Positions 7,786 to 17,014 of a DNA stretch of 64,000 nt are shown piece by piece. The stretch is taken from the NCBI GenBank assembly GCA_943368345.1, contig CALRKY020000013.1, positions 1-64,000 on the forward strand. The letters run 5' to 3'. The DNA is from JADCGM01 sp943368345. GTDB lineage: Bacteria > Pseudomonadota > Alphaproteobacteria > Sphingomonadales > Sphingomonadaceae. Below the pieces are notes generated by a model, which saw only the letters and a list, made by a program, of their open reading frames with translations, did no database searches and had not been told where the DNA came from. Both the position numbers and the translations under genes were made by a program. Every line of letters starts with the position of its first letter. Positions within the stretch are counted from its first letter, which is position 1.

Positions 7786-10091
7786 GTTTGGGCCTTGCAA
7801 ATCACCGGGCCGATCGTCGGGATCGCGCCCGCGAGCGGGGAATAGTCGACTGCCGCCGTGCAGCGATGACCGCTGGCTAGACTGACATCGATCAAATTAT
7901 GGGCGGCCAGCCCTTCGACATAGGCCGCGCCATCATAGCCGACCGGAAACTCCAGCTTTGAGCCCCGCACCGTTGCGACCGAACCAAGGTCCAAAGGAGC
8001 GCCACGCTCGTCGACAAGCGTGAGGAGTGCAGCCTGGCTGGTCGCAATCCGAAAGCGGACCACCACGCCGGCGCGGTCCGGCGGGCGGACGACCTGTTCG
8101 GCGGTATCCAGGTCGGCATCCATCGGAACGTCGGAGGGGTCGATCGACAGGCCGTTGCGATCGAAGGAGCGCAGCCCCGGAACCAGCAGGCGGCCGGATC
8201 GGCCGGTCCTGCCGACCAGCCGATTTTCTTGCATCACCCGAACACCGGCGAGACCGCCGGTGTCGACAACCGCAAAACTGTCATTGATCGCCGTCGCGGC
8301 GAACAGGCCGCCGTCGAGGCTCGCCACCGAGCCGCGCGCACCGAGACGTCCGGACAACGCTCGTCCGAGCCGGTCGCCGCCGGCGGTCAACGTCGTGACC
8401 GGCGACTGGTAGGTCAACTCGCCGAATTGGTGGCCCCGGCCTGCATTCGACAGGGCGAGCTCGTAGCCGAGGTCACCTGGGCCCGAGACCGACTTCGAGA
8501 CTTGCGCCTGAAAGTCCCTCTCGCCAGCCCCGCTGCGAGCGTTGATACCCCCCGAGGTGCCTCCGCCAAACGCCATCGACAGGCCAACGGTGACACCCGA
8601 TCCGCCAGCGTGGCCGAAGCTCCGGTACCCGCTGGCGTTGAGAGCGAGCCGGTTGATTTGTGCCGAATAGCTGAGTGTCGCTATCCGGGCGTTCTGGGCC
8701 GCGTTGGCCGGGCCCTCGACTGCATTGTACGTCGCGGCCAGCGCGCCAAACTGCCCCATCGCCAGCCCGGCATGCAGGCTCAGCATTGCGCGGGTGATCG
8801 GGTCGCCGCTGGTTCCGGCCACGTCGCGGAAATTTCGGGTCGCGACCGATGCCGAGGCTCCGAGACTCAAGTGTCCAGACGTGTGCTGAACGCTTGCCAT
8901 CGCTTGAGCTCCGGACCCGAACACGCCGAAACTCACGCCCGTCGCAACAGTGGCGAGCGCGACATCAGCGAGATTCCAGGTTGCACCGATACTTCCCGTC
9001 GCAAAGCCCGCCGTGGCCTCGCCGCCGCCCTCGATAGTCATGTGATCGGAGAGGCCCCGGCGATAGGTACCACTGATCGACAGCTTGCCGTAGCTGTTAC
9101 TGCGCTGTCCAAAGTCGCGCCGGATCAAACCCGCCTGGACGGCATAGGTTTGCAGGCCGGGTACTAGCAGTGCGGCACTCGCATAAAATGGCAAGGTGGT
9201 CACCCGCTGGCGGCCAAGGGCGTCGGTTACCGCCAGCGCGATTGTCCCGGCTCCCGTCGCAACAGGTAACTGCTGAACTTCGAAGGGACCGGTGACACGT
9301 CGGCTGAGCATTTTCGTGCCGTTGATCAACACGTCCACCGTCGACGGGACCGCGACCGACCCACTGACCGATGGCAGCGGAAAGGTGATCAGATCGGGCC
9401 GCATCCGGAAGTCCGATGTCAGCTGCACGCCGCCTAGCCGGATCGGTCGGCCCCAGCCCGGCGTCCCGCTGATGTGATCACCAAGCACGATCCGGCTGTT
9501 CGCTGCCAGATTGGATTGCGTCACACTTGTGTCGAGCCGCACGACCTGGTGGCGCCCGCTACTGGTGGCCACGAGGCCGGTCGTGCTGAACACGCCGGCA
9601 GGGCTAAAGAGCCGCGCGCCAAGCAGCCCACCGGCGCTCATACCCCGGGGCGTACGGGTGAGGGTTAAATCATAGTCGACGACGCCGCCCCGGCCTGCGG
9701 GCGTCGGCGTCGGCACGGTCGCTGAGTGATCGGCTGCAATGACGACAGGAATAAGCGCGGCATCGGTAGCTTCGATGTCGACCGATTGGGTAGCCGCGTC
9801 GATGCGCACCGAGACACCGGGCAGCGAGCCTAGCGCGACCGGCTCGTCGGTATCGGTGACTGGTCCTTTTAGCCCCAACGCACGCAGTTCCGACGGGCGA
9901 ATCCTGACCATGCCGTCGTCGCCGGACAAGAACTCTCCGATATTGCCGACCGCGAATCCGTTGATCCGGACATCGAGCAGCAGCACGGTATCTGCCGCCC
10001 GCACCGGCCCAATCGAGGCGAACAAGGCCATGCCCATGATCGCCCATCGCGGAACTCGGCCCGCGCTCGATCGCCGGAAGGTCGAGGCCAT
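7782..10091 (-). CDS. Outer-membrane usher of a Csu-type chaperone-usher pilus
   Basis: 769 residues with a signal peptide (to about residue 32, GPVRA). The N-terminal usher domain includes LLLDVRINGFAVGNIGEFL. A beta-barrel follows with usher signatures such as GDHISGTPGWGRPIRLGGVQL and the plug region VDVLINGTKMLSRRVTGPFEVQQLP, then C-terminal beta-sandwich domains ending NLIDVSLASGHRC. It secretes and polymerises pilin-chaperone complexes. Its start codon shares one base with the upstream pilin stop (TGATG), indicating coupling. The length is at the short end for FimD-type ushers and normal for archaic ushers. Confidence 0.92.
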   Translation of the reverse strand: MASTFRRSSAGRVPRWAIMGMALFASIGPVRAADTVLLLDVRINGFAVGNIGEFLSGDDGMVRIRPSELRALGLKGPVTDTDEPVALGSLPGVSVRIDAATQSVDIEATDAALIPVVIAADHSATVPTPTPAGRGGVVDYDLTLTRTPRGMSAGGLLGARLFSPAGVFSTTGLVATSSGRHQVVRLDTSVTQSNLAANSRIVLGDHISGTPGWGRPIRLGGVQLTSDFRMRPDLITFPLPSVSGSVAVPSTVDVLINGTKMLSRRVTGPFEVQQLPVATGAGTIALAVTDALGRQRVTTLPFYASAALLVPGLQTYAVQAGLIRRDFGQRSNSYGKLSISGTYRRGLSDHMTIEGGGEATAGFATGSIGATWNLADVALATVATGVSFGVFGSGAQAMASVQHTSGHLSLGASASVATRNFRDVAGTSGDPITRAMLSLHAGLAMGQFGALAATYNAVEGPANAAQNARIATLSYSAQINRLALNASGYRSFGHAGGSGVTVGLSMAFGGGTSGGINARSGAGERDFQAQVSKSVSGPGDLGYELALSNAGRGHQFGELTYQSPVTTLTAGGDRLGRALSGRLGARGSVASLDGGLFAATAINDSFAVVDTGGLAGVRVMQENRLVGRTGRSGRLLVPGLRSFDRNGLSIDPSDVPMDADLDTAEQVVRPPDRAGVVVRFRIATSQAALLTLVDERGAPLDLGSVATVRGSKLEFPVGYDGAAYVEGLAAHNLIDVSLASGHRCTAAVDYSPLAGAIPTIGPVICKAQT

Positions 10092-10579
10092 CAGTAATTG
10101 ACGGTCACGATGACCGTGTCACTGTAGGTACCCGGCGTTGCGAAATTTCCTGCCGCGATCCGGCCATAGACGGTGAGCGTCTGGACGCTGCCGGTCCCGG
10201 TTCCTGCCCGCCCGTCGACATTGAGCGTGTTCCGCCACGGAATGGTCCGGCCTGCGTCCTGATAAAGGCGATACGCCAAACGGGCGGCACCTGTGCCGGC
10301 CATTGTCGGGTAGCCCGATGCGTCAGGATTCAAGCCGGCACCAATGTTGATGTAGTAAGGTGTCGTGTTGGTGCAGGTGACCGATAGCGTGGCGCTGCCA
10401 TCGCGTTGTTGTCCCGTGTAGACACCAAGATCGAGGGTGGCAGCTGCGATCTGGCAGGTCGGCTGCACGGTCGCGGTTATGGTCATCGACGCCGTTGCCG
10501 TCGCTGCGGCTACCGGGCGTGCGACAGTCACTGACCATAGGATGGCGATCAGCGAGAGAAGGTGAAACTGGCGTTTCAT
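10091..10579 (-). CDS. Spore coat U domain pilin
   Basis: 162 residues: signal peptide to about VAAATA, then TASMTITATVQPTCQIAA, VTCTNTTPYYINIGAGL and the terminal strand GTYSDTVIVTVNY. This is a complete SCPU (Csu pilin) fold with the paired cysteines expected of secreted pilins. It lies between the chaperone and the usher and is translationally coupled to the usher (TGATG). It is more similar by eye to the first gene of the operon (11369-11875) than to the last. Likely a minor shaft or adaptor subunit. Confidence 0.9.
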   Translation of the reverse strand: MKRQFHLLSLIAILWSVTVARPVAAATATASMTITATVQPTCQIAAATLDLGVYTGQQRDGSATLSVTCTNTTPYYINIGAGLNPDASGYPTMAGTGAARLAYRLYQDAGRTIPWRNTLNVDGRAGTGTGSVQTLTVYGRIAAGNFATPGTYSDTVIVTVNY

Positions 10580-10641
10580 CGGCGGGCGTCCTTAGAGCCG
10601 TTGACGACGCTCGTGCAGCGGCATCCGGCGCAGCATTGCGC

Positions 10642-11361
10642 TCATGGCATGATTGGCAGTTTGATCGACTGATCGAGCGGGCCCGCGTCGGTGATTGCTT
10701 TCAGGCGAATTGACGGGCCGCTCAGGGCATTGTGGTCGCCTGAAATCTGCCAGCGCCTGGTCGCGCCGGCGAGGAGATAGGGTGACACGTTGCGCTCGAT
10801 CGAAAGTGTCCGCCCGTCCTCGGTGACAAGCTGGATGTCACGGACGGTTTCGTGACGTCCGCCGTTGTTGCGCGCAATGAGCCAATTGCGGCCCTCCGCG
10901 CGCTCGATGGAGTAGGCGACCGTCGCAACCGCCCGGCCTTTGGGTTGGGCAAACACCGGGATGGAGAGCCGCAGCGCGATCCGGACGGTCCCCGGCTCGG
11001 CGGGCGGCGGGATTTGATCTACCAGAATACGGTAGGTGTCTTCGCGGCCTTCCGGAGGGCGGCGTAGTGCAAGACGGATTACCTGGCTTGCGCCCGGGTT
11101 GATCGTCGCGAGCGGCGGGCTGATATGGATTCGGTCCGAGGGGACCAGCTGGTCGGTCCCGGTCGATTGGTCCCAGGAATAGACCCGAACCTGGACCGCG
11201 CTAACGGCGTTGCCCTGGTTGATCACGGTGAGCGATGTCGCCCCTTCCCCGGGCCGCATCTGGATGTTCACGGGCAGCACGGTGAGCGACTGTGCCCAAC
11301 CCGCGCTGCCTGTCAGCAAGAACGCAGCGACAGCTGCGCGGAAGTGTGCCGCCGAGATCAT
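10642..11361 (-). CDS. Periplasmic pilus assembly chaperone (PapD/CsuC family)
   Basis: 239 residues. A signal peptide ends at GWAQ, then the first Ig-like domain (LTVLPVNIQMRPGEGATSL, INQGNAVSAVQVRVYSW) and the G1-strand region VIRLALRRP..EGREDTYRILVDQIP. The second domain contains SIPVFAQP. This is the typical archaic-pathway chaperone that donates a strand to SCPU pilins in the periplasm. It lies 7 bp after the first pilin gene on the same strand, and 62 bp separate it from the next pilin. Confidence 0.93.
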   Translation of the reverse strand: MISAAHFRAAVAAFLLTGSAGWAQSLTVLPVNIQMRPGEGATSLTVINQGNAVSAVQVRVYSWDQSTGTDQLVPSDRIHISPPLATINPGASQVIRLALRRPPEGREDTYRILVDQIPPPAEPGTVRIALRLSIPVFAQPKGRAVATVAYSIERAEGRNWLIARNNGGRHETVRDIQLVTEDGRTLSIERNVSPYLLAGATRRWQISGDHNALSGPSIRLKAITDAGPLDQSIKLPIMP

Positions 11362-11368
11362 TGCAGAA

Positions 11369-11875
11369 CTAGTAGTTAACGACTGCAGTTACGGTGTCGG
11401 TGTATGCGCCCGGGACGACGAACTGGGACGCGTCGATTCGCCCATAGATCGTGATCGTCTGGGCGCTGCCGTTGCCGATGCCCCCCAATGTCTCGCCGGG
11501 GATAGCAGTCCCCCAATTGACGCTCCGCGGCGCGTCTTGGAAAAGCGAATAGGACAGGCTGGCCGAGGACGGGCCGACCATTTTACGGGTGGTGACCGTC
11601 GCCCCGGAGGCAAGGCCAGCGCTCAGGCCGATGTTATAGGGCGTGGTGTTGGTGCAGGTCACCGATATCGTCGACGACGCATCGGTCTGGGTGCCGGTGT
11701 AGGTGCCAAAGGCTAGGCTTGTCGTTGTGATGCCGCATGTCGCCTGGACGGTTGCAGAGACAGCGACATCGGCCGACGCGGTGGCAGCGGACGCGGCATT
11801 GGGCTGAACGATTACAGCACAAGCGCCGATCAGGCCACCAATTCGGAAGAATTTGCGCGTGGTCTTAGCATTCAT
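11369..11875 (-). CDS. Spore coat U domain major pilin, first gene of the pilus operon
   Basis: 168 residues from ATG 11875; an upstream in-frame TTG at 11911 would only add a non-conserved N-terminus. Signal peptide ends around AASA, then ATASADVAVSATVQATCGI, SVTCTNTTPYNIGLSAGL and the closing GAYTDTVTAVVNY. Being first in the operon, it is the best candidate for the main shaft subunit (CsuA/B-like). The ribosome site is weak (GGAC). Confidence 0.88.
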   Translation of the reverse strand: MNAKTTRKFFRIGGLIGACAVIVQPNAASAATASADVAVSATVQATCGITTTSLAFGTYTGTQTDASSTISVTCTNTTPYNIGLSAGLASGATVTTRKMVGPSSASLSYSLFQDAPRSVNWGTAIPGETLGGIGNGSAQTITIYGRIDASQFVVPGAYTDTVTAVVNY

Positions 11876-12086
11876 TTTCTGTCCAGTCGGAGGGAAGCCG
11901 GAGAATCTCAAATGCCGGCCAGATGGTTCTTGCTTGGTAGTCGATCAAATAGGCCGCTGCATGTTGTCCGCGGGTTAATCAGCGAGCAGGTGCCAATACG
12001 ACGGCCAGTGCGGGCGTTCCGAAGCCGGCCTCTTGATGGTTTGCCGAGCTGCTTAAGCCCGTGTTCGGTGCTCTACACTTTGAAGG

Positions 12087-12590
12087 CGGCAGGCGATGGA
12101 CAAGGTGGCGTTTCTGCCGTTCGGCCTGCTCATCGACAAATGGCGCTGGGGGGTGTTTTCGGGCCAGATCAAGCCGGAGAATTACAATGCGGCCTGGACC
12201 GAACTCCGGCAGCAATATCAGGGCATCGTTCCGCCGGTTGCCCGGACCGAGGCCGACTTTGACCCCGGCGCGAAATATCATATCCCCGGCAACACCCCCT
12301 ACCCCCGCTATTTCCTTGCTCGGCTGTTGCAGTTCCAGTTCTGCAAGGCTGCCTGTGATCAGGCCGGATGGAAAGGCCCGCTGCACCGCTGCTCTTTCTA
12401 CGGGAACAAGGAGGTCGGTGCGAAACTGGATGCCATGCTGAAAATGGGGGCTTCAAAGCCATGGCCAGACGCGCTGGAGGCCTTCACCGGCAGCCGCGAA
12501 ATGGACGGCATGGCGATGATCGCCTATTTCCAGCCACTGATGGTCTGGCTGCAGGACCAGAACAAAGGCCAACAATGCGGCTGGCAATAA
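12087..12590 (+). pseudogene. Duplicated 3' end of the M2 peptidase gene
   Basis: 504 bp aligned without gaps to 6361-6864. By my reading there are about 27 base differences (roughly 95% identity), mostly at third codon positions. Only about three residues change (YTR to YPR, FYK to FCK, DGTA to DGMA). It encodes the last ~165 residues of the peptidase, without signal peptide or zinc motif. The bases just upstream of 12087 show no similarity to the intact gene. The mainly synonymous drift suggests this was once a complete, selected second copy that lost its 5' part at the pilus-cluster boundary. Confidence 0.88.
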
Positions 12591-12594
12591 CCTG

Positions 12595-12638
12595 AAAATC
12601 CTGCCACCGTGTCCCATTCGGCGCGGTGGCAGGATTTT
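12595..12638. terminator. Bidirectional intrinsic terminator
   Basis: Perfect 14-bp inverted repeat AAAATCCTGCCACC (12595-12608) / GGTGGCAGGATTTT (12625-12638) with a 16-nt loop. T-rich on either strand, it sits between the plus-strand peptidase remnant and the end of the minus-strand aminopeptidase gene, so it can serve both directions. Confidence 0.85.
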
Positions 12639-12682
12639 GAACCCAGCATTTTCAATCGATCCAAGTTGAACGAAAAGTAATT

Positions 12683-14479
12683 CTACATCGCCCGCGTCGC
12701 CTCGATAAGCCACGGCTGCATGTCATCGCCGACCAGCGGCCCAATCTCGGCCCGAACCCTGGCGTGATAGGCGTTGAGCCAGTCCCGCTCCGCCGCCGTC
12801 AGCATGCTGACATCGACCAGCCGCAGATCAATGGGCGCCAGAGTCAGGGTTTCAAACCCCAGCATGTCCTTTTCAGCGCCCGGCACCTGTTTCTTCACCA
12901 CCAGCACCAGATTTTCGATGCGAATGCCGTAAGCACCGGCTTTGTAGTAACCCGGCTCGTCGGACAGGATCATGCCCTCGATGAGCGGTTCATCGCCGCC
13001 TGACTGACCGCCGCCCGGTGTCGCAATCCGCTGCGGCCCCTCGTGGACCGACAGGTAGCTGCCGACGCCGTGACCAGTGCCATGGGCATAATCGAGCCCC
13101 ACCGCCCATAGCGGCGCCCTTGCCAACGTATCCAACTGCACCCCCCGTGTGCCGGCCGGAAATATCGCGGTCGCAACCGCGATATGCCCTTTGAGCACCC
13201 GGGTGAACCGGTCCCGCATTTCGGCCGTCGGGGTCCCGACCACCAGAGTCCGGGTGACATCCGTGGTCCCGTCCAGATACTGCCCACCGGAATCGATCAG
13301 GAAAATGCTGTCTGGCTCGATCCGGCGATTGGTCTCGGCACTTGCCCGGTAATGGACAATCGCCCCGTTCGGCCCCGCCCCGGCGATGCTGTCGAAGCTC
13401 AAATCCTGGAGCTGGTTGGTGTCCCGTCGGAATTGCTCCAGCCGGGCCTGCGCGGTCAGCTCATCCAGTTCGCCGGTGGCGGCCTCCGCATCGAACCAGT
13501 GCAGAAAACGGGTCAGCGCCGCGCCGTCGCGGATATGCGCGGCCTTGGTCCCGGCAATTTCCACCGGATTCTTCTGGGCGCGGGGCAGGACGGTCGGATC
13601 GCGCGCTTCGATGATTTCGCTGCCGCCTGCCGCCAGACGTTCGAAGATCGCCGCCACGCAGGTCGCGGGATCGGCGGCGACCTGCCCACCCAGCGCCTCC
13701 AGGGCATCGGCGAACGCATGGTGGGGGTGCAGGCGCACGTCGGCACCCAGATGATCTCGCGTCGCGGCATCGATTTTCGCCAGATCGGTGAACAGGTCCG
13801 CTGTCCCGTCCGACCGGACAATCGCAAAAGCCAGTGCAACCGGCGTTCGGGAGACATCCTTGCCGCGAATGTTGAACAGCCAGGCGACCGAATCGAGCGC
13901 GGCAATCACGGCTGCATCGGCGTTGCGCTCGGTCAGCCAGGCCGCCACCGCCTTTCGCTTGTCGGCGGAGGATTGCCCAGCAAACTCGACCGGATGGATG
14001 ATCAAACGCTCGGTGGAGGGTGCCGGTCGACTGCTCCACACCGCATCAATCGGGTTGTCCAGTATCGCCACCAGTTCGGCATTTTTGCCGGCCAGTGCCT
14101 TACTCGCACCCGAGACCCAGGCCCTGGTGTGCAGCCAGGGGTCATAGCCGATCCGGTCCCCCGCCCGGGCGTTGACCCCCAGCCATTCGGCAACCGGCGT
14201 CGCCGGGACCGACTGATAGTCGAACAATTGTCCGTCAACCTGATCCCGGACCTGCAATGTATAGCGGCCATCAACAAAGATTGCGGCCTTGTCGGCGAGC
14301 ACGACGGCGGACCCCGCCGATCCCTCAAACCCGGTCAGCCATGCCAGTCGCTGGGCATAGGCGCCTACATATTCGCTCATATGTTCGTCGGTCAGCGGGA
14401 TGACAAAACCGTGAAGTTTCTGTTTCCCGAGCTGCGACCGCAAGTCCGCGACCCGTTGAGCGTGCGTCGACATTTGCAA
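12683..14479 (-). CDS. Xaa-Pro aminopeptidase (M24B family)
   Basis: 598 residues: two creatinase-like N-terminal domains and a C-terminal pita-bread metallopeptidase domain. Metal ligands read as Asp396 and Asp407 (DSGGQYLDGTTDVTRT), the HGTGH at 466-470, Glu508 (SDEPGYY) and Glu522 (GIRIENL). It should release N-terminal residues ahead of proline in the cytosol. The three-domain length matches eukaryote-like and alphaproteobacterial aminopeptidase P rather than the ~440-residue E. coli PepP. The start may be two codons downstream (MSTHAQ, 14473). Confidence 0.92.
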   Translation of the reverse strand: MQMSTHAQRVADLRSQLGKQKLHGFVIPLTDEHMSEYVGAYAQRLAWLTGFEGSAGSAVVLADKAAIFVDGRYTLQVRDQVDGQLFDYQSVPATPVAEWLGVNARAGDRIGYDPWLHTRAWVSGASKALAGKNAELVAILDNPIDAVWSSRPAPSTERLIIHPVEFAGQSSADKRKAVAAWLTERNADAAVIAALDSVAWLFNIRGKDVSRTPVALAFAIVRSDGTADLFTDLAKIDAATRDHLGADVRLHPHHAFADALEALGGQVAADPATCVAAIFERLAAGGSEIIEARDPTVLPRAQKNPVEIAGTKAAHIRDGAALTRFLHWFDAEAATGELDELTAQARLEQFRRDTNQLQDLSFDSIAGAGPNGAIVHYRASAETNRRIEPDSIFLIDSGGQYLDGTTDVTRTLVVGTPTAEMRDRFTRVLKGHIAVATAIFPAGTRGVQLDTLARAPLWAVGLDYAHGTGHGVGSYLSVHEGPQRIATPGGGQSGGDEPLIEGMILSDEPGYYKAGAYGIRIENLVLVVKKQVPGAEKDMLGFETLTLAPIDLRLVDVSMLTAAERDWLNAYHARVRAEIGPLVGDDMQPWLIEATRAM

Positions 14480-14582
14480 CCTTTCGGCGATTCATTGCGC
14501 TGTAAAAAAATTTGTCAGTCGTTCGTTAACTGTTTGCCACCATTCTTGCCAGCGTAACGAGGGAAGCAAGAGGTAAGGGGCG

Positions 14583-16934
14583 ATGACGAATTTGCTCGAC
14601 CGGATGGTGGCATCACACGACCTGCCGCTGACGGCCATCGCGGCGATTGTCTGCCTTATGGCATCGATGACGGCCTTCCGGTTGTTTGCGCGCGGTCAGG
14701 CCAGCAAGGGCGAAGCCCGCCCGGCCTGGTTCGTCCTGACCGGCATTGCCGCAGGTTTTGGCACCTGGTCGACCCACATATTGGCGTTGCTCGCATTCAA
14801 TCCGGGCGTGGAGTTCGGGATGACGCCCGCGCCGGTTTTTGCTTCGCTCGGCGTATCGGTTGCCATGTGCACCGCTGCCTTTCTGTCCGCCGCCAACCTC
14901 AACCACGAACTGAAGGCATCCATCGGCGGGGCGATGTTCGGGCTCGGCGTTGCATCGATGCACTATCTGACCATGGCCGGGTTTTCGGCAGAGGGTCATG
15001 CCTTCAATGATCCCGCCTATGCCTTTGCTGCCATCGGCATTTCCGCCGCGCTTTCCGCAACCGGCTTTGGTTTAGCCGGGGACGGCGGGACGGTGTCGCG
15101 ACAGGCGGCGGGTGGCGCGATGCTGTCACTCGCCGTACTGGCGTTTCACGCCATTGCCATGGGCGGCCTGTCCATCACCGCTGACGCATCTTACGCGATC
15201 CATGGCGGCGTCATGTCAAAGCTCGCCCTGTTCGTCGCCATCGGGTCAACGATGCTGGTCGTGGTCGCTACCGGCCTCGGCGCAGCACTGGTTGACGGGC
15301 AGGCCAGCGAACGCGCGGTTGAGCGGTTGCGCCGTCTTGCAAATGGCGCCTTTGAAGGGATTGTCATCTCCGCGCATGGCAAGATCGTCGACGTTAACAC
15401 CGCCTATGCACGGCTCGTCGGCGTCGAATCGCACAAGCTGATCGGCCAGCCGGTCGATACAGGCCTCCTCAATTCCCGCAGCGACGGCAGCGAAAGCACC
15501 CTGACCAGCGCCGAAAGCGAGTTGCCAATCCCGGTTGAAGTCCGCGCCCGCGCGCTGTCCGATGATGGGGCGGAATCGGTGCTGGCGGTCCGCGACCTGC
15601 GCGACCAGCGCGCGGCGGAGGACCGGATCCGCTTCCTGGCCAACCACGATCCGCTCACTGGCCTTCCGAACCGCAATGCGTTTCAGACCCGGCTGGCCGC
15701 CACGCTCGATCATGCCGCTGTCACCGACCGGGGCGTGGCGCTGCTCTACATCGATCTTGATCATTTCAAAGACGTCAATGACGTGCACGGCCATGCGGCG
15801 GGCGACGCAGTGCTCAATGTCGTGGCCGAGCGACTGCGCGGCGCGGTTGAGGCACCGTCCTTTGCTGCCCGGGTTGGCGGGGACGAATTTGTCGTCATGT
15901 TCACGGGCTTCACCGCCGCAACCGATGTGGCAAGCCTTGCCAACCAGTTGCTGGATGATCTTCGGGCACCGGTTACTCTGGAGGGTGAACGGTCGTTGCC
16001 GCTCGGGGCGAGCATCGGCGTGTCGCTGTTTCCCGACGATTCGATGGACGCCGACGACCTGCTGACCAATGCCGACATCGCCCTGTACCGCGCCAAGGCC
16101 GGTGGCCGGAATGCCAGTTGCTTCTTCAAGCGGGAGATGGATGATGCCGTGCGGCAGCGCCGGGCGTTGGCGCACGACCTCCGCGATGCCATTACCACAC
16201 AGCAACTGCACATCGACTATCAACCACTCGTCGATCTGCCGGGCGGAGCGATTGTGGGATTTGAGGCGTTGGCCCGTTGGAATCACCCGACGCGCGGCGT
16301 CGTTGGGCCGGATGAGTTCATTCTGGTTGCCGAGGAAAATGGCCTGATCGGGGCGCTCGGCGAATGGGTGTTGAAGCAGGCCTGCACGGAGGCAGCGCTG
16401 TGGCCGCTGCCGCTGACAGTCGCGGTCAATTTCTCGGCGCTCCAGGTCCATCAGGAAGACCTGCCGCAACGGGTGACCGAGATCCTGCTGGAATCCGGCC
16501 TGTCGCCCAGCCGCCTCGAAATAGAGGTCACCGAATCGGCCCTGTTCCGTGACCAAAATCGCGCCATCCACAACCTGCGTCAGCTGAAGATGCTGGGGGT
16601 GCGGATCGCGATGGACGATTTCGGCACCGGTTTCTCGTCGCTGGCGACGCTGCAGGCCTTCCCGTTCGACAAGATCAAGATCGACCGCAGCTTCGTCGAC
16701 GGGATCAACACACGGGACCAGTCGGCAGCGATCGTCCGCGCCATTGTCGGGCTGGGCAAGAGCCTGAACGTCCCGGTGACGGCCGAGGGTGTCGAAACCC
16801 AGGCGCAGCTCGACTATTTGCGGGATCAGGGCTGCGGGCAAGTGCAGGGCTTCCTGCTGGGCCGCCCGATGTCGATCGCCAATCAGGGTCGTCACGTCGG
16901 ATTGCCCCAGACGCCGCAGCGCAAAGTGGCTTGA
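14583..16934 (+). CDS. MHYT-PAS-GGDEF-EAL cyclic-di-GMP signalling protein
   Basis: 783 residues. The N-terminal ~235 residues form an MHYT-type seven-helix sensor, with MHYLTMAGF. A PAS-like segment follows (ANGAFEGIVISAHGKIVDVN), then a GGDEF domain with intact GGDEF and DLDHFKDVNDVHGH, then an EAL domain with FEALARW and DDFGTGFSSL..DKIKIDRSFV. Both active sites look intact, so it may make or break c-di-GMP. No RxxD I-site precedes GGDEF. Such MHYT proteins are proposed to sense diatomic gases through copper. Transcribed divergently from the aminopeptidase, with 103 bp between them. Confidence 0.93.
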   Translation: MTNLLDRMVASHDLPLTAIAAIVCLMASMTAFRLFARGQASKGEARPAWFVLTGIAAGFGTWSTHILALLAFNPGVEFGMTPAPVFASLGVSVAMCTAAFLSAANLNHELKASIGGAMFGLGVASMHYLTMAGFSAEGHAFNDPAYAFAAIGISAALSATGFGLAGDGGTVSRQAAGGAMLSLAVLAFHAIAMGGLSITADASYAIHGGVMSKLALFVAIGSTMLVVVATGLGAALVDGQASERAVERLRRLANGAFEGIVISAHGKIVDVNTAYARLVGVESHKLIGQPVDTGLLNSRSDGSESTLTSAESELPIPVEVRARALSDDGAESVLAVRDLRDQRAAEDRIRFLANHDPLTGLPNRNAFQTRLAATLDHAAVTDRGVALLYIDLDHFKDVNDVHGHAAGDAVLNVVAERLRGAVEAPSFAARVGGDEFVVMFTGFTAATDVASLANQLLDDLRAPVTLEGERSLPLGASIGVSLFPDDSMDADDLLTNADIALYRAKAGGRNASCFFKREMDDAVRQRRALAHDLRDAITTQQLHIDYQPLVDLPGGAIVGFEALARWNHPTRGVVGPDEFILVAEENGLIGALGEWVLKQACTEAALWPLPLTVAVNFSALQVHQEDLPQRVTEILLESGLSPSRLEIEVTESALFRDQNRAIHNLRQLKMLGVRIAMDDFGTGFSSLATLQAFPFDKIKIDRSFVDGINTRDQSAAIVRAIVGLGKSLNVPVTAEGVETQAQLDYLRDQGCGQVQGFLLGRPMSIANQGRHVGLPQTPQRKVA

Positions 16935-17014
16935 GGCCGCGCCGCGGCGCTGATTGGTCGAAGCATATGTTTTTGGGGTGATGGCGGCAGGCCGGTTCGG
17001 CTAAACCGCAGCGC

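Noticed and set aside
8229..9167. 312-codon plus-strand frame inside the usher gene
   Set aside because: Antisense to a clear usher with intact signatures; composition is that of a shadow frame.
13184..14557. 457-codon open frame on the plus strand
   Set aside because: Antisense to the M24B aminopeptidase, which has all its metal ligands; no recognisable domain in the shadow.
15246..16895. 549-codon open frame on the minus strand
   Set aside because: Exactly opposite the GGDEF/EAL part of the MHYT protein, rich in Arg/Gln/His with no known motifs. It is a GC-rich antisense shadow.
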